Shown: positions 33,965 through 46,758 of the stretch, piece after piece | Numbering within the stretch: position 1 is the first letter of the stretch | Layout: every line of letters starts with the position of its first letter | Source of the DNA: Tetracentron sinense | Taxonomy: Eukaryota; Streptophyta; Magnoliopsida; Trochodendrales; Trochodendraceae | Assembly (NCBI GenBank): GCA_015143295.1 | Contig: CM026552.1 | Span: 61,250,944-61,314,943 of the forward strand | Direction: 5' to 3' | Length of the DNA: 64,000 nucleotides | The notes under the pieces: model-generated | Told to the model about the DNA's origin: nothing | The model's input: the letters and a program-made list of their open reading frames with translations, nothing else | The model's database searches: none | Position numbers and translations under genes: made by a program

Positions 33965-35240
33965 GTTAGTACACCCTACTAACTTCCCTTAGCAATAATC
34001 TAGATTTTCTATTGTGAAATGTGACTCTTGATAGTATGTTTTCTTCCTTATAAAATGTATCATCTTCACTAAATATAAACAAGATAAGAAAAAGGTATGG
34101 ATGTGTGGATGGGATGTCGATTGAGGCGATTGGATGCCGTATGGATGTTGTGTGATGTGTGAAAAGGAAAATGGAAGATGGGCACTTTACAAATAACGAA
34201 TGTACCTTGATGTCTTGATGAAAAATACGCACTAAATAAGGGAAATGGAAGGACTAAGAAATGTGGCCAACCGGGTGTTTGATAAAATGACTAAACAAGG
34301 GATAAATGGACTTAATGAAGAAAATGGAAATAGAAATTGTGTAAATGTTCTTAGAAATGATAAATTGCTCAAATGTGCTATATGTTGCCTAAATTTTCAT
34401 ACCACTATGTTAAGGATTGAAATGCCATAGTCATGTGATCCGCCCATTCAAGTATGTCATCATGATTACCACTATTGACAAGCACACAAGCACGCATGCA
34501 TGCATGAAACCGGGTTTTTTCCAAGATTGTATTTGTATATGAAATGAATCAAGAACATGACAAGGAGGTTGGTAGCCCCAGGAAGGGTGCTAGCCTCTGG
34601 CTCACAAGTGAAATGCAAGAGAGAACATGACAAGGAGGTTGGTAGCCCCAGGAAGGGTGCTAGCCTCTGGCTCACAAGTGAAATGCAAGAGAGAACATGA
34701 CAAGGAGGTTGGTAGCCCAAGGAAGGGTGCTAGCCTCTGGCTCACAAGAGAAATGAATCAAGAACATGACAAGGAGGTTGGTAGCCCAAGGAAGGGTGCT
34801 AGCTTCTGGCTCACAAGAGAAACGGAACAAGAACATGACAAGGAGGTTGGTAGCCCAAGGAAGGGTGCTAGCCTCTGGCTCACAAGAGAAACGGAACAAG
34901 AACACGACAAGGAGGTTGGTAGCCCAAGGAAGGGTGCTAGCCTCTGGCTCACAAGTATACAAGTCAAGAACAAATCAAGACATGAAATACAAGACAAGAC
35001 ACGATACACATACATGATTTGACCGAGACAAAAAAAAGGTTTCCGAGGCATGAGTTTTACCGAGGTTTTTGCATTCATATACGCATGTCAAGATATGGCT
35101 ATGTATCTTATGCTTTCACTATTGCTTTAAATTAATATCTTGTATTGCTCACTGTTGTTATGCGTTCGTTATTGTTATGGTTAGCTAGTAGTTTGTACTC
35201 GCTGAGTATTCCATGCTCAGCCGTACTTTTATGTCGGCAG
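33965..35240 (+). other. Candidate LTR intron
   Basis: The donor TAAG|GTTAGT at 33965 is a strong consensus. The acceptor is ATGTCGGCAG at 35240. Confidence 0.5.
34553..34968 (+). repeat. 69-70-bp minisatellite, six copies
   Basis: Units begin GAACATGACAAGGAGGTTGG and contain GGGTGCTAGCCTCTGGCTCA. Starts are at about 34553, 34623, 34693, 34762, 34831 and 34900. Divisibility by three keeps several frames open on both strands. These are artefacts. Confidence 0.9.
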
Positions 35241-35371
35241 GTACCGTGGATGTCCTCGACCCCGATCCTTGGGTCGAGGAGGAGTATGTAGAGGAGAGGG
35301 AGCCACCTATCCCATGGCAGTCTCAAGAGGATGGGGACTTGGATGTGTGGCCATACCTCGACTACTGTTGA
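35231..35371 (+). CDS. LTR-embedded small ORF, PWVEEEY peptide (46 aa)
   Basis: ATG 35231 to TGA 35369-35371. The peptide starts MSAGTVDVLDPDPWVEEEY, then VEEREPPIPWQ, and ends YLDYC. It is acidic, with no membrane segment. The hairpin GCTGAG/CTCAGC precedes it. Core codons are GTC for V and TAT for Y, where the 2104 copy uses GTG and TAC, so they are silent differences between distinct LTR families. Confidence 0.5.
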   Translation: MSAGTVDVLDPDPWVEEEYVEEREPPIPWQSQEDGDLDVWPYLDYC

Positions 35372-36406
35372 GAGGAGAGTGTTAGAGAGTTCCTTTTTGT
35401 ATTTTGATAGGTGGGCATGTCCACCTTTACTTTGATTGTATTTAGTATATGTTAACTTGGAATACTATATGGAGTAATAGAAGAAAAGAAAAAGTTGGCT
35501 TATGCTTCCGCACTTATGTTTAGTTTCCGCGCTCTGATTATCATTGTATTATATTATGTTTAGCCTCTTGCATTACAGGATGGTTTGACAGGTACACGTA
35601 GTCACCTCTAAAGTATCCCTTAACTCCTAGGGGGTATTTTGGGGCGTGACAACCACAGACAACATTTTACATAGATTAGGTTTTCTAACCATAGGAAATC
35701 CCCAATTATTCAAGCTCTGCTTGAATAATTGAACCATTTGGGCCTCAGGCCCGTGGAACAAGTCCGATGGTATACCGCTCCGGTGTGAAACATTACCCGA
35801 CCGATGGACTATTCCATCGCCTTACCATGTCCCAACAACATCACATCATACACAAAGGTTGTCCCAAGGTAGGACTTTTACCAGGCCAATGGACCCTACC
35901 ATTGCCTTACAATGTCAAAATCACATCACATCACACATATAGAAGCCCAGTCAGGCTCTCATAACTTGCTACAGTCGATTGCACTTCCCCTGCGATCTAT
36001 CGTAAATCACACTGAGCCTAAATTCCAAGCTAGAAACAGCCTGAAACCGAGGACTCCATCCCTCTGCTCCATTTTCACTCCCATCCATCTATACATCATT
36101 CATAAGGTCTCCAACCTTTTTTTCATCCACACATAATATCACATAACCATTCCACATAATTAAAGTAGCTTAAATAAGGGAAAAGAGAAGAGATGGAGAG
36201 GGATTTTACTTCTTTCACGCTTTTCAAGACGTTTAGGGACAAAACAGACATTGCCAACACGTTCGGGAAAAGGATCAACGCCCAAGGTGAAGTTCCTCGC
36301 CTATAAACCTGATTTTTCACAAATTTATCAAACACTTAACTAATCAACCTCAGTTAAGGATCCATAAACGCATAATTTTATTCTATTAAAATTTTGGGTC
36401 GTTACA

Positions 36407-36419
36407 ATCTCCCCTCCTT
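36407..36419 (-). other. Polypurine tract of family F
   Basis: On the minus strand AAGGAGGGGAGAT abuts the LTR start TGTAACGACCC. Confidence 0.8.
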
Positions 36420-36685
36420 ACAAAAATTTCTTCCTCAAAATTTGATCAACCCGTATCTTCCAACAAGGAAAAGTACTTCATACCGTCAATTTCCCCGTAA
36501 GGGTACGAGAGTTCTTCGTAGTTTGTTTGTATTCCTTCATCATATTCACTCGAACACATTACAAAATACATTAATTCTATTTTTAGAAAAAATTTTGAGT
36601 TTTTACATATATATTAACAAGGATAAACTACAAACCATACAAAACATACATCGTAACAATGCCTACTATGGCAAAACAAAAGTGT

Positions 36686-37680
36686 CTAAAGTCTATCTCT
36701 AATGATGTCCTCATTGTATTGGACTTCTTCTTGTGACATTGCGAAGACATGACTCTTTTTGTCCTCGTCTGACTTTTGCTTCAAATCAGGGCAATCCCTT
36801 TAATGTGGCCCGGTTTGCCGCACTGATAGCAAACCCTAGCTTTATAAGCTTCAGTACGCTGGTCTCGATCACCACGCCCAAAATTTGTTGTTTTTGTTCC
36901 TTCTGAAGCATTTTCTCTACGAAAATTTTCCAATCTTCTTTTCTTATTGTTATCCTCTGAACTCTCTTTTTCCATTAGTCTTTCAGCTGGCCTCTTTTCT
37001 CTGATGGCCAACGATTCTTGTAATTCTTTATGTACTTTTTCAATTCTCAGAGCTCTATCGAGAATTTCTGAGAACGAAGTAAACCTTTGAACTGTCAATT
37101 TTCCTTTGATTGCTGGCTTTAATCCATCCTCGAACTTGTCGACTCTCCATTGTTCATCTTCAACAAGCCTTTTTGCGAATTGGGAGAGCTGGTTGAACTT
37201 CTGTTCTTATTCACTGACTGACATATTGCCTTTAGTTAGCTGAAGGAATTCCATCTCTTTTGTTTTCCTCAAGGAGATCGAAAAATACTTCTGATAAAAC
37301 AATTCCACAAATTTTCCCTAAGAGATAGGCTTTTGATCGTCTGAAATTGTCCTTTCAACGGTCGTCCACCAATGCTCAGCCTCTCCTGCCAACATGAATA
37401 TTGCTAACTCTGGCTTAACCTCTTCTGAGCACGTCATCACTCAAAAAATCTTTTCGAGCTCTCGAATCCAATTTTCGGCCACTAATGGATCGGTGGCACC
37501 AAAGAATGAGTTTGGTCTAAGTTTTCTGAACTTTTCAAGTCTATTATCGTTCCCTTGCTCTTATTATGAGTTAATAAAGACACGATTACCACTCTGTTGC
37601 TGTTGGATCAATTTGGTTAGAGTAGTGATGGCCTCAAATGCTCCTGCCAGAGTATTTCCAGGTGCTCGTCTTGGCGGCAT
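36686..37680 (-). pseudogene. Family F gag, broken
   Basis: From the minus-strand ATG at 37680 (MPPRRAPGN) the frame carries a chromovirus-type gag domain: FFGATDPLVAENWIRELEK, LAGEAEHWW and SQFAKRLVEDEQ. A basic linker and a zinc knuckle (CYQCGKPGHIK) near 36800 follow, then a one-base insertion that breaks the last knuckle residues. The corrected frame ends at 36686. Stops occur after VFINS (two adjacent), after LEKIF, after KPIS and after MSVSE. Loss of protease, RT and integrase makes the element dependent on others. Confidence 0.82.
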
Positions 37681-38006
37681 CAATTTCCTGTTACGAAAAT
37701 AACAACGTTTTACTATCTTGTAATAGGGACATCAAAATCAAAATGACACCCAAAGATATCAAAAAATATTTCACTCATCTATCCTACTTAGGCTAATAAT
37801 GTTTAATTCCCTTTTTGCATAGTAAGACTTCCACTTACACTCTCCTGGAGAAGATCTATATCTTGAGCTTTCACTCTTAACAATATACACAAGGTTTCAA
37901 ATCATCATTTGATTTGAAACTGGTAGTGTACGATGGTCCTAATTGAGTCTAATATACAATTAGACCCTATAACTAATACGATTTGTAATGATGGTTAATG
38001 CTTTTA

Positions 38007-38018
38007 GCTCTGATACCA
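38007..38018 (-). other. Primer-binding site (initiator-Met tRNA)
   Basis: The minus strand reads TGGTATCAGAGC, two bases inside the 5' LTR. Confidence 0.88.
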
Positions 38019-38020
38019 AC

Positions 38021-40136
38021 TATGATGCCCCGAACCCGAGCCTAAGGAAATCGTGTTTCGAGACGCATGCCCGGTCGTCAATGACACACAGCGGAAGACT
38101 TTACCCATGAAAATACGGGAATTTTGAACTTTTCTTATGAGCTTACATAAGCAATAACAATTGGTCATCACAATAACCCATCATAAGCAAATGCGTTACC
38201 TCACTGGCTATAGTAGTCCTCTCTTTGGCACCACAACTGTGCCAGAACACTTTTCAGACTCTTCACTCTAGAATCTGAAGACATAAGATGAAGGAGTGAG
38301 CTATAAAGCCTAGCAAAATTCCATAGTCCATCTAAACTATTTTCCACATATTAACATTCATCAATAATGATATATTAGTACAGTATAATTCTCATATTTA
38401 TAATAATATCGTAATTCGTGACCCGAGGTCACTCAGGGCTATCTCACCCTATTCGAAGGTCCCAACCTCCAAGTTGTCAAATTCATCCAGTCATTGTCCA
38501 TGACACCAGGTTACCGTTTTAGAGAACCGCTCACGCTTTATCCTTGAGTCCACAGACTTGATCGACTGGGCTTTCGCCTGTATACCACCTCTATCCATGA
38601 GTCCACAGACTCAATTATCAACCAGTCAGGACTTATCCCGATCATAACCAATCATTGGGTATCTTTAATCTTTAAATCATCATATTCTACACATAACCCG
38701 GGTCTTACCCGATAACCGCCAGGAACAATACTTCTAACACATCACACTCTGTCAGGAACAACACCTCTGACATATCACACTCTATCAGGAACAACACCTC
38801 TGACACTTACTTTATATTTTCCCTCTATGGGAACACCGAACACACACAACCATATTTGTCAGGAAACACATCTGATCGTCAGGATACACATCTGATTGTC
38901 AGGATACACATCTGATCAACCAAGGTACACATCTGATAGCCAGAAAACCCATCCAACCTATCAGGAAAATGTAACTCATCTGACAAGCCAGGGACACACC
39001 ACTGACTAATAGGAAACACCTGTCTATCAGGTACACATCTGACATATCACTCTGTCAGGCATAACACCTCTGATATGACACCCTTGTCAGGAAACACATC
39101 TGATTTCCAGGAACACATCTGACCTGCCAAGAATAGCACATCTGACATGCTAGGAATACCCATCTAATAACCAGGAAACATCTCTGACATTAAATCCTGT
39201 CAGGCACAACACCTCTGACATCAAATCCTGTCAAGCAAAACACATCTGACATTAACCTATCAGGCACAACACTTCTGACATCAAATCTTATCAAGTGCAA
39301 CACCTCTCACAGCTACCATCATATATCATCACAGCCTCTATTGGGTGCATACCTGCCGATACAGGCCAATGTCCCCTCAAGGTAACATCATTGAGTTCGT
39401 AAACTCAATACATCACTGGGTCCATAGACTCTAATCTAACCTTGAGCCCATGGCCCAATGCCATCCCAATTCTCCCGACTATCAGTCAGGGAAGAACCCG
39501 GGCTCATAATAGATACCGCCTCTCCGAATCTAGCCAAAGAAGGACCACAGACAGCATTTCATATAGATTAGGGTTTCTAACCATAGGAAATCCCCAATTA
39601 TTTAAGCCCTGCTTGAATAATTGAACCAGTTGGGCCTCAGGCCCATGGACCAAGTCCGATGGTATACCATTCTGGTGTAAAACATTACCCGACCGATGGA
39701 CTATTCCATCGCCTTACCATGTCCCAACAACATCACAACATACACAAAGGTTGTCACAAGGTAGGACTTTTACCAGGCCAATGGACCTACCATTGCCTTA
39801 AAACAAACATCACATCATACAAGAGTAGCTCCGCTAGGGAACTTAACCAGGCCAATGGACCTTACCATTGCCTTATAATGTCAAAATCACATCACATCAC
39901 ACATATAGAAGCCCAGTCAGGCTCTCATAACTTGCTGCAGTCGATTGCACTTCCCCTCCGATCTATGGACATAACAGACACTGCCAACATGTTCGGGAAA
40001 AGGATCAACACCCAAGGCGAAGTTTCTCACCTTTAAACATGATTTTTCACAAATTTATCAAACACTTAACTAATCAACCTCAGTTAAGGACCCATAAATG
40101 CATTATTTTATTCTATTAAAATTTTGGGTCATTACA
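38021..40136 (-). repeat. 5' LTR of family F
   Basis: 2116 bp, aligning with the joined 3' LTR. Its outer base pair is mutated (TATGATGCC against TGTGACGCC). Confidence 0.88.
38740..39310 (-). repeat. CTGACA/TGTCAG tandem array, second LTR copy
   Basis: Same array as 32400-32950, with several unit gains and losses between the two LTRs. Confidence 0.75.
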
Positions 40137-41689
40137 GAATATGTCCATCTTTGAAGGCCCATGCGGTGGGTCAAAGACTTTCTTAATACTCTTCGACTTA
40201 GATGCATGGATAGCGAAGACCTCCCAGAGCATGTCCACATAGATCAGATCGGAAGAAAGCACCATGCTCAAGATCTTGTCAGGAAACTGCCTATATTCTT
40301 AGTCACTTTGGGAAATGAAAGAAGGCCATGTTTGGCACACCATTCCTCCCTGTTTATAACACTTCAATCAAGACTGCTAGTAAGCCCTTTGAGTCTTATA
40401 GCCTTTCTTTCATTACACTTCTATACCGGGACACCTTGTGCAAAATTTTTTACAAGCATGAACTACGTCATGACCTAATCCTGAAAAGTGTACGTAGGCA
40501 GCCTGAAAAATAGGTGCTGTCAAATCAATCAACTTTCTTGAGCAAACTAAAGTGTCTCAAAAGAAAAAGCAATCAAAAGCTAGACGCAAAGGCAAAATTA
40601 AAAAAAAAAAAAAGAGAACCAAAAGAAAAGACAAATGTCAAAGCTTTACAAAACTGTTCAAGAAAGCTCAAAACGACAAGGGTGTCCCAAAACTTTGACC
40701 CCTAGCCTACGCTTCGTCCGATCCCAAGTCCTCCTAGATCCCTCAGAGATTAAGAGTACTGGAAAATTGACAGACAAGTATCTAACAGCTGTATCAAATC
40801 CACCAGGCAATGACAGGAGAGGATAGTTTGACTCAGAAAATCGCAGGCCCAGTGAAATCCAGAAATGGCACTGTGGCGCAAAACTTATGCGAGCCCAGCC
40901 CTGATGTTGTTATCATGGGCAAAAAAGAGAATAAGTAAATCAACTTCGCAGGCATGAATGAAAACTGGAAACGGCCTCATTGCGCAAAACTTATGCGGTC
41001 CCCAGACTTGGTCATTCCAAGGGTAAAAAAGGGAAAAGTTGAACTCTGGTAACAGGATCCCGATAACGGCTATCCTAGATTCCCGACAACATATCTGCAA
41101 GCAACTCAGACTGAAGAATTCAACGTCGTTTGCAATCCGAAGCCCTTGGCTCCAAGCAAGACCAAATTCAGCATGCAATAAAGTCAGAATTTAGTAACTA
41201 TCTTCCTTGGCTGAGCACAGAAGATCAACATTGCTCATTGCCATACCCTGCCCTATGGGGACAAAGCATTAAATCTCCAGTAAGGGCAAACCCCTTACAA
41301 ACCAACAAGCAAGGAAAGTAATTATTTTGAAAAAACTCAAAACCCATTTATTTTTGTCTATAATCAGTGTCCAATGTGTCTTATGACTTGGTCGAAATCA
41401 ATCTCACTATAGCAAGCTCTCCAACCAAAAGCAGGCAAAGCCTAGGATCTCAAGTCATCAAGAAGCGAGAGCAAGACTAAATTATCGAGTGAGTCATGTT
41501 TTACATATTCATCGCATGCCATGCATACGCATATGTCAATTACATCGCACATTGGACATGCTTCACAAATCACCATGAATCTCAATGACCAAGAATTGGC
41601 AATTGACGCTGAATCGCGTTAAAAGCCCTCCAAGCCCACCCACCACACCAACACATGCACATTCTCACCCATTTTCATTATCTCTATAA

Positions 41690-42340
41690 GTCACCTCATT
41701 CAGTGCACCCCAGATACATCATGTTCGATGTGTCATTCTTTGTTAGCCACCCTCATTCGGTGCATCTCGGATACATCATGTTTGATGCGTCACTTTGTGT
41801 TAGCCACCTCATTTGGTGTACCCCTTGATATGTTTTATTTGACACATTCACTGTACACATACATTCACAATGTTATCTACACTACATGCTTTCACATATT
41901 TTGTCACACTACGGACACACATTCGCCATGTTAGCTTACTATGCATGCACATTAAGTAAGTCACACTCTGCACATACATCTACATAGATTAGTTGCATTA
42001 TGCTTACTTCCACTTAGCTGCACACTGCATAGCCACCACATGTGTTTGCACTACACACACATATTTGTCGTTCACTGTGCACGTGCATTAACAATGTTAA
42101 TAACACTTTGCACACACATTCACATAATTAGCCACATAGCACTCACAATGTTAGTTGCTCTCTGTACGCACATTCCACATGGTCAACCACGCTGCAAACA
42201 CATAATCACGATGTTAATTGTACTATTCACACACATTTGCACCACATACACTCACAAAATAAGTCGTACTCTATGCAGACACATCCATGTAGTTGCACTA
42301 TGCACTCATATCACAAAAATTACACACATGTCCACTAGCC
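41690..42340 (+). repeat. Degenerate tandem repeats in Tat/Ogre 3' UTR
   Basis: First come three ~65-bp units with GATACATCATGTTTGATGCG and TTAGCCACC. Then come about ten degenerate 35-40-bp units built on CACACATTCACAATGTTAG and TGCACTCTGCACAC. Confidence 0.65.
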
Positions 42341-42367
42341 AAATGAAATAAGTGAAGCTTGATTTTC

Positions 42368-42645
42368 AAAAGGGTCTCTCAGCTTTCCGTAAGCAATCCC
42401 CACACTTCGTGCGCATCTCAGCTTTCCGTAAGCACTCCCTACGCTCAATGCGCATCTCGGCTTTCCGTAAGCATTTCCCGGCTCCGTGCGCATCTCAGCT
42501 TTCCGTAAGCATTCCCCACACTCCGTGCGCATCTCAGCTTTTTGTAAGCAATCCCAACGCTTCGTGCGCATCCCAGCTTTTGTAAGCATTCTCAGTGCTC
42601 CGTACGTATCCCAGCACTCCGTGCGTATCACAGCTTTCTGTAAGC
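42368..42645 (+). repeat. ~39-bp minisatellite in Tat/Ogre 3' UTR
   Basis: Seven units of CAGCTTTCCGTAAGCATTCC plus a CTCCGTGCGCATCT half. The array continues after the 2-kb insertion at 44678-44770. Confidence 0.85.
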
Positions 42646-42648
42646 ATT

Positions 42649-44677
42649 AAAAGTATGCCTGTTTTTAATTTTAGAAACACAGTTCTTGGGGGGCATGCAT
42701 CAAATCCCAAGATCTGACTAAGATTTTAATTAATTTTATTCAATGAAGGTAGGAATAACATTCACCTTTGTGACTTTGAAATTGTTAAGTCAAATCCACG
42801 TTAGAATAGTACTTGCAAAACTTCACAAGTGTCAAGTCTCCTGTCGATTCACACGAACCTTCTTTTTCCTTTAAAGCTTTCTCTAATGGAAGCTAATGGC
42901 CCTTCCAAATTTCCAGCTCTAGGATCTTTAAATAAAGATCCAATCTTTATTATCAAGAACCTTTCTTGATGATCAAGATCCTTGATCTTCTTCTTCTTGA
43001 TTATTCAAAACTTAGAACACACAAGAGAAGAAAGGGGAGAGGGGTGACCGTACACCACTAGAGAGAGGGTCTGGGTGTGAGATTTGAGGAGAGGGGAAAG
43101 GTTTCCAAATCTGGAAATTTTGGAAAATTAAAGAATGCCCAAAGCCTTGGACGTCCATCCCTCTTTATAGGCTTTATTGGTTGCTTGCAACCAAAGTTTC
43201 CTAATCCTTATCCAATAAGGATTCCTCAATTAGTTTCCTATTTGGTTTCTCCATAATTAATTAGGAATAATCAAAAATAGAAACTAATCTCATCCATTAG
43301 TGTCCAACTAATCTTATCCTTATCCTAATCCAATTAGGATTCCTTGATTAGTAAGAAACTAATAGACTCCTTGTCCAACAAGGAATCTTTAATTAGTAAC
43401 TAACTCTAACTAACTAACTAACCTTATCCAATAAGGATATTAACTATTAAATACTAATTAAATAATAATAACAATTATTATTATTAATACCTCCATGAAG
43501 TGGGCGTCCCACCCTAGGTGGGCCCCACTCCACATGCCCAAAGGGTTCTATTCATAAGTTAGGGACTAAGACAGTGGAATTGTTCCAATCCCGGAAGCTT
43601 ACAAGTGATATCGGAATGTGGAAGGATTTATTTGTAAATATATTGTGAGATGGTACTTACAAGCAATTCTCTAATTTCTGGAGGTTAATCACATTGTGTT
43701 AATGGACATTAATTGTGATTGGTGGAAGTCCAGGGACTTAGATAACATTCTATGATCCTAATGGAGTGTTAGGAAAGGTGCTTTCTAGTAACAATGCTTT
43801 AACCAAAAGGTTGAGTACTTGGTCCCACAACCAGAAATAGGAGATCCCTTTAGATCCCTAACTTATGAATAGAACCCTTTCTTATGATTACTTTTTCATT
43901 GAACTGAACCTCCAAAACACTTTTGAAGAAACATTAGAAAATAACTGACATATATATATTTATATATACTTTTCCATATTGAAAATATCAACTTCGATAA
44001 AGACCATTTTATCGAAAAACACCAGTACTGGATTTAACAGTTCAGTTCAATAAGTATCACCTTGATATCATTATCTCTAATTAAGGAGTTGTGGATTCCT
44101 TATTGAGTGTTTACACACTTCTCCAAACATTGTGTACATGACCCAACGTACCCGGAGTTAGTCCTGTGTATTGGACATTGCCGATTGACACATCAAAGCT
44201 ATATAGACAAATGTCTGAGAAGATGTTAACCTCTCAGGTCTAAGGACAATTTTTCAAATGGATAACCCTAATAAAATCTGACAGTGTATTCCATAAGGTA
44301 TCCACTAGTGACCCCGTTTAGTATTATGTACTTGTTACATATACTCACATGTTAGTCAAGAGTCACCACTCTCTATGAATGAGATTCATCACACTATCTC
44401 ATAGAACTACACATGTGCAAGCCATTATGAAGTACGACGCCCAACCAGTACTCTAGAGGCTTTGAACAATATTAGGTTTACAAGGAACCGGAAAATCATA
44501 TCTCCTCGCAACCTTTGCATGATTTTCCTACAATGTTACCTATGAAACTTTATGTCTTCATCATATGATACAGTAATTAATATAAATACCCTTTATAGTT
44601 GGTTGTGTGAATATGATGCTTGTCTAATCAACATAGAAAAGTCTCTTATTGGCTTTCGAGGGCATATATGTCCAACA
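42649..44677 (-). mobile_element. 2.03-kb insertion, probably a solo LTR of unknown family
   Basis: It splits the 39-bp array and is flanked by AGCAT (42644-42648, 44678-44682; the match extends to AGCATT). Read on the minus strand it begins TGTTGGACATATATGCCC, a common LTR start, but it ends CATACTTTTA rather than CA. It contains no coding frame. It has polypyrimidine and short inverted repeats near 42950-43000 (TCAAGAACCTTTCTTGATGA) and simple AT-rich DNA at 43390-43490. Confidence 0.55.
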
Positions 44678-44847
44678 AGCATTCCCAGCACTCCGTGTGT
44701 ATCTCAGCATCCCGTATGCATTCCCAGCGCTCCGTGCTTATCCCAACATTCCGTATGTACACCCCTAGTATCTCGAGTGCACCATTCTGGCATTCCTGTG
44801 GATTGCACAACATCTGCAAACTAAAATTCATGCACTTCTTGCTCAAG

Positions 44848-46664
44848 TGTCACGACCAAAAATACCCCCTAGGAGTTAAGGATACTTTGACTCGTGACCG
44901 CCATATCATACCTCCAGTATGATACATAAGGCACACGTGGAAACCTGTCAGAGTACCTGAATATACATAGCGGAAACGAAATACAATGCACAGCGGAAAA
45001 TAAAACACTAAACATAGCGGAAGCAAAAAGAATACTCCTATAACTTGGCTCAAGTAAGAACCAACAAGTACACGTGTGTGAGAAACCCAAAAGTGGAGTG
45101 GACAAACCCCACACTCACCTAACAAAATGACACAAATTCTAAGTCGGTCGATCAACAGAAATCGAAGTCACGACTCCTATCTAAAGCACCATCGTCATGA
45201 TAGTGATCCATGGAAGGCTCCGGGTCACGGTACTCTTCCTCGACCCAAGGTTCTTCGCCACACAAATCGAATGGAACCCGAGCACCTGCCGATCATAACA
45301 ATATCGACTGAGCATGGAATACTCAGTGTATACAAACTAATAACAATAAAGCGGCTAGGCATGGAGCATACAAGACATGGAGAATGAAATCCGTAAATCC
45401 CTTAAAGCATGGAAACCGTGAAAGCATATGTGAGATAATATTCGAAACCAAAACTGTAACCGTGTGAGTCAATCGATAATCATAGCCGTATGAGTTCTTG
45501 TGAGTTCATGGAGTTACTTAGAGTCATTATGATCCGTAGAGACATAGAGCATAGAGCAATAACCTTAGAGCATTTCCATAGAGCATAACCTTAGAGATCT
45601 TAGAGCATTTCATTGTGATCCGTGGAGCTTGTGAGACGATCTTAGAGCATTATCATAGAGTTTACTTAGAATCATTCATTATTCATCTTTTCGTGAAAAA
45701 CCCTTGTTTGTACTTTGAGAAATCCATGGAAACCATCGGTTTATGCGAGACATGCGAGCATATGCACTTAATAAGAGAAATCATCGTATTTAAGCATAGA
45801 ATCCCTTAGAGGTATTTTATCAAACACTTAGAGTGCATCATAATAGTAACCTTCATCCAAGTATATAATCACACCTTTTCATACATAAAATCAATACATA
45901 TAGATAGGGCATAGATAAGAAGAATCATAATTAGTAACTAGTAGGATTGCAAGATTGTAGTAGAGTGTATCTACCTTGGAGAAATCAATGAGTTTGACTC
46001 CCAATGGCTGGAACAAGCAAGAACAGTGAGTTCTTGGTTGGAAAACACCAAATGGAACGGAAGAACTTGATCTTCCACAAGCTTGAACGATCACCAAGGT
46101 CCTCTCCTCCTTCTCTTCTTCAAATCCCTCAAAAACAATGCACAAAGGGTTTGTGAAACCCTAAGGCACGAACCCAGCCCTTTTATAGGCAAAGGGTGAT
46201 GGTTAAAGTCTTAAACACCCTTAATGAAGAAAATCTGCGCATGACCGATCGATCGGTGGTATGGACCGAGCGATCGGTGGCTTACCGGTCGATCGGTGTT
46301 ATGACCGAGAGATCGGTCAAAAACACACTCTCTGGAATTTTTCCCCATACAAAAAGGTTGACCGTGCAACAGCTATCGAGCGATCGGTAGTTGACCGATC
46401 GATCGCAGGTAATGACCGAGCGATCGGTCGACCCCTGTTTTACTGAAAAACCTTGTTTACGCCACTCGAATCTTCCCCAATGCACTTCCAACACTCTTTT
46501 ATGCTTTTCAACACATTCCCTAAGGACATATAGACCCATTGGAACATATATGCCATAATTCCAAACACATATATTAACATAAGACCCATAAGTGTACAAA
46601 ACCACACTTGGGCACTATTCACACACTATTCATTCTTAGTGAATTGAAATTTCGGGGCTCTACA
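44848..46664 (-). repeat. 3' LTR of the young family B element
   Basis: It reads TGTAGAGCCCCGAAAT from 46664 to GTCGTGACA at 44848. Palindrome array 46243-46428, intron 45974-45286, hairpin ACTGAG/CTCAGT. Confidence 0.95.
45152..45292 (-). CDS. LTR-embedded PWVEEEY frame (46 codons, no in-frame ATG)
   Basis: The frame opens at TCGGCAGGT (SAG, 45292) and reads ARVPFDLCGEEPWVEEEY, then RDPEPSMDHYHDD, ending FDFC with TGA at 45152. An extra A in ATGATCGG, compared with ATGTCGG in other families, puts the ATG out of frame, and TGA lies just upstream. Here the frame could only be read after splicing or from another start. The frame is identical in the second LTR and very close in the 58937 LTR. 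Confidence 0.4.
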   Translation of the reverse strand, partial: SAGARVPFDLCGEEPWVEEEYRDPEPSMDHYHDDGALDRSRDFDFC

Positions 46665-46679
46665 TCCCTTCCCCCCCTT
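46665..46679 (-). other. Polypurine tract of the family B element
   Basis: On the minus strand AAGGGGGGGAAGGGA abuts the LTR start. Confidence 0.88.
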
Positions 46680-46758
46680 ACAAGAATTTCGTCCTCGAAA
46701 TTAGAACGATGCCAAAAACCTAACAAGAACAAAATACATACAAAACTAACAAGGAAAA

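Larger units (their letters stand above)
33175..35651 (+). repeat. Solo Tekay-like LTR (2.48 kb)
   Basis: It starts TGTAGCACCCCAG and ends GGGGCGTGACA, with a perfect TSD ACCAC (33170-33174, 35652-35656). Its first 150 bp match the 58937 LTR, while its 3' half matches the 27420 LTR. This mosaic suggests recombination between families. Array, leader, intron, minisatellite, hairpin and an intact small ORF are all present. Confidence 0.92.
31669..36406 (-). repeat. 3' LTR of family F, split by a solo LTR
   Basis: It comprises 31669-33174 plus 35657-36406, about 2.25 kb when joined. The joined sequence is collinear with 38021-40136. Confidence 0.88.
31669..40136 (-). mobile_element. Ty3/gypsy element, gag only, two LTRs (family F)
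   Basis: Reverse orientation with a perfect TSD GAATA (31664-31668, 40137-40141). LTR ends on the minus strand are TGTAAC/TGTAAT and GGCGTCACA/GGCATCATA. The 1.6-kb interior holds only a primer site, a broken gag and a polypurine tract, so it is non-autonomous. A solo LTR (33175-35651) lies in the 3' LTR. These LTRs show neither the CGATCG array nor the PWVEEEY frame. Confidence 0.9.

Noticed and set aside
34627..35022. Open frames up to 131 codons on both strands
   Set aside because: They come from the 69-70-bp tandem repeat; no homology and multiple frames open at once.
42368..42645. CRISPR-like direct repeats
   Set aside because: Contiguous minisatellite without spacers, in a plant retrotransposon 3' UTR.
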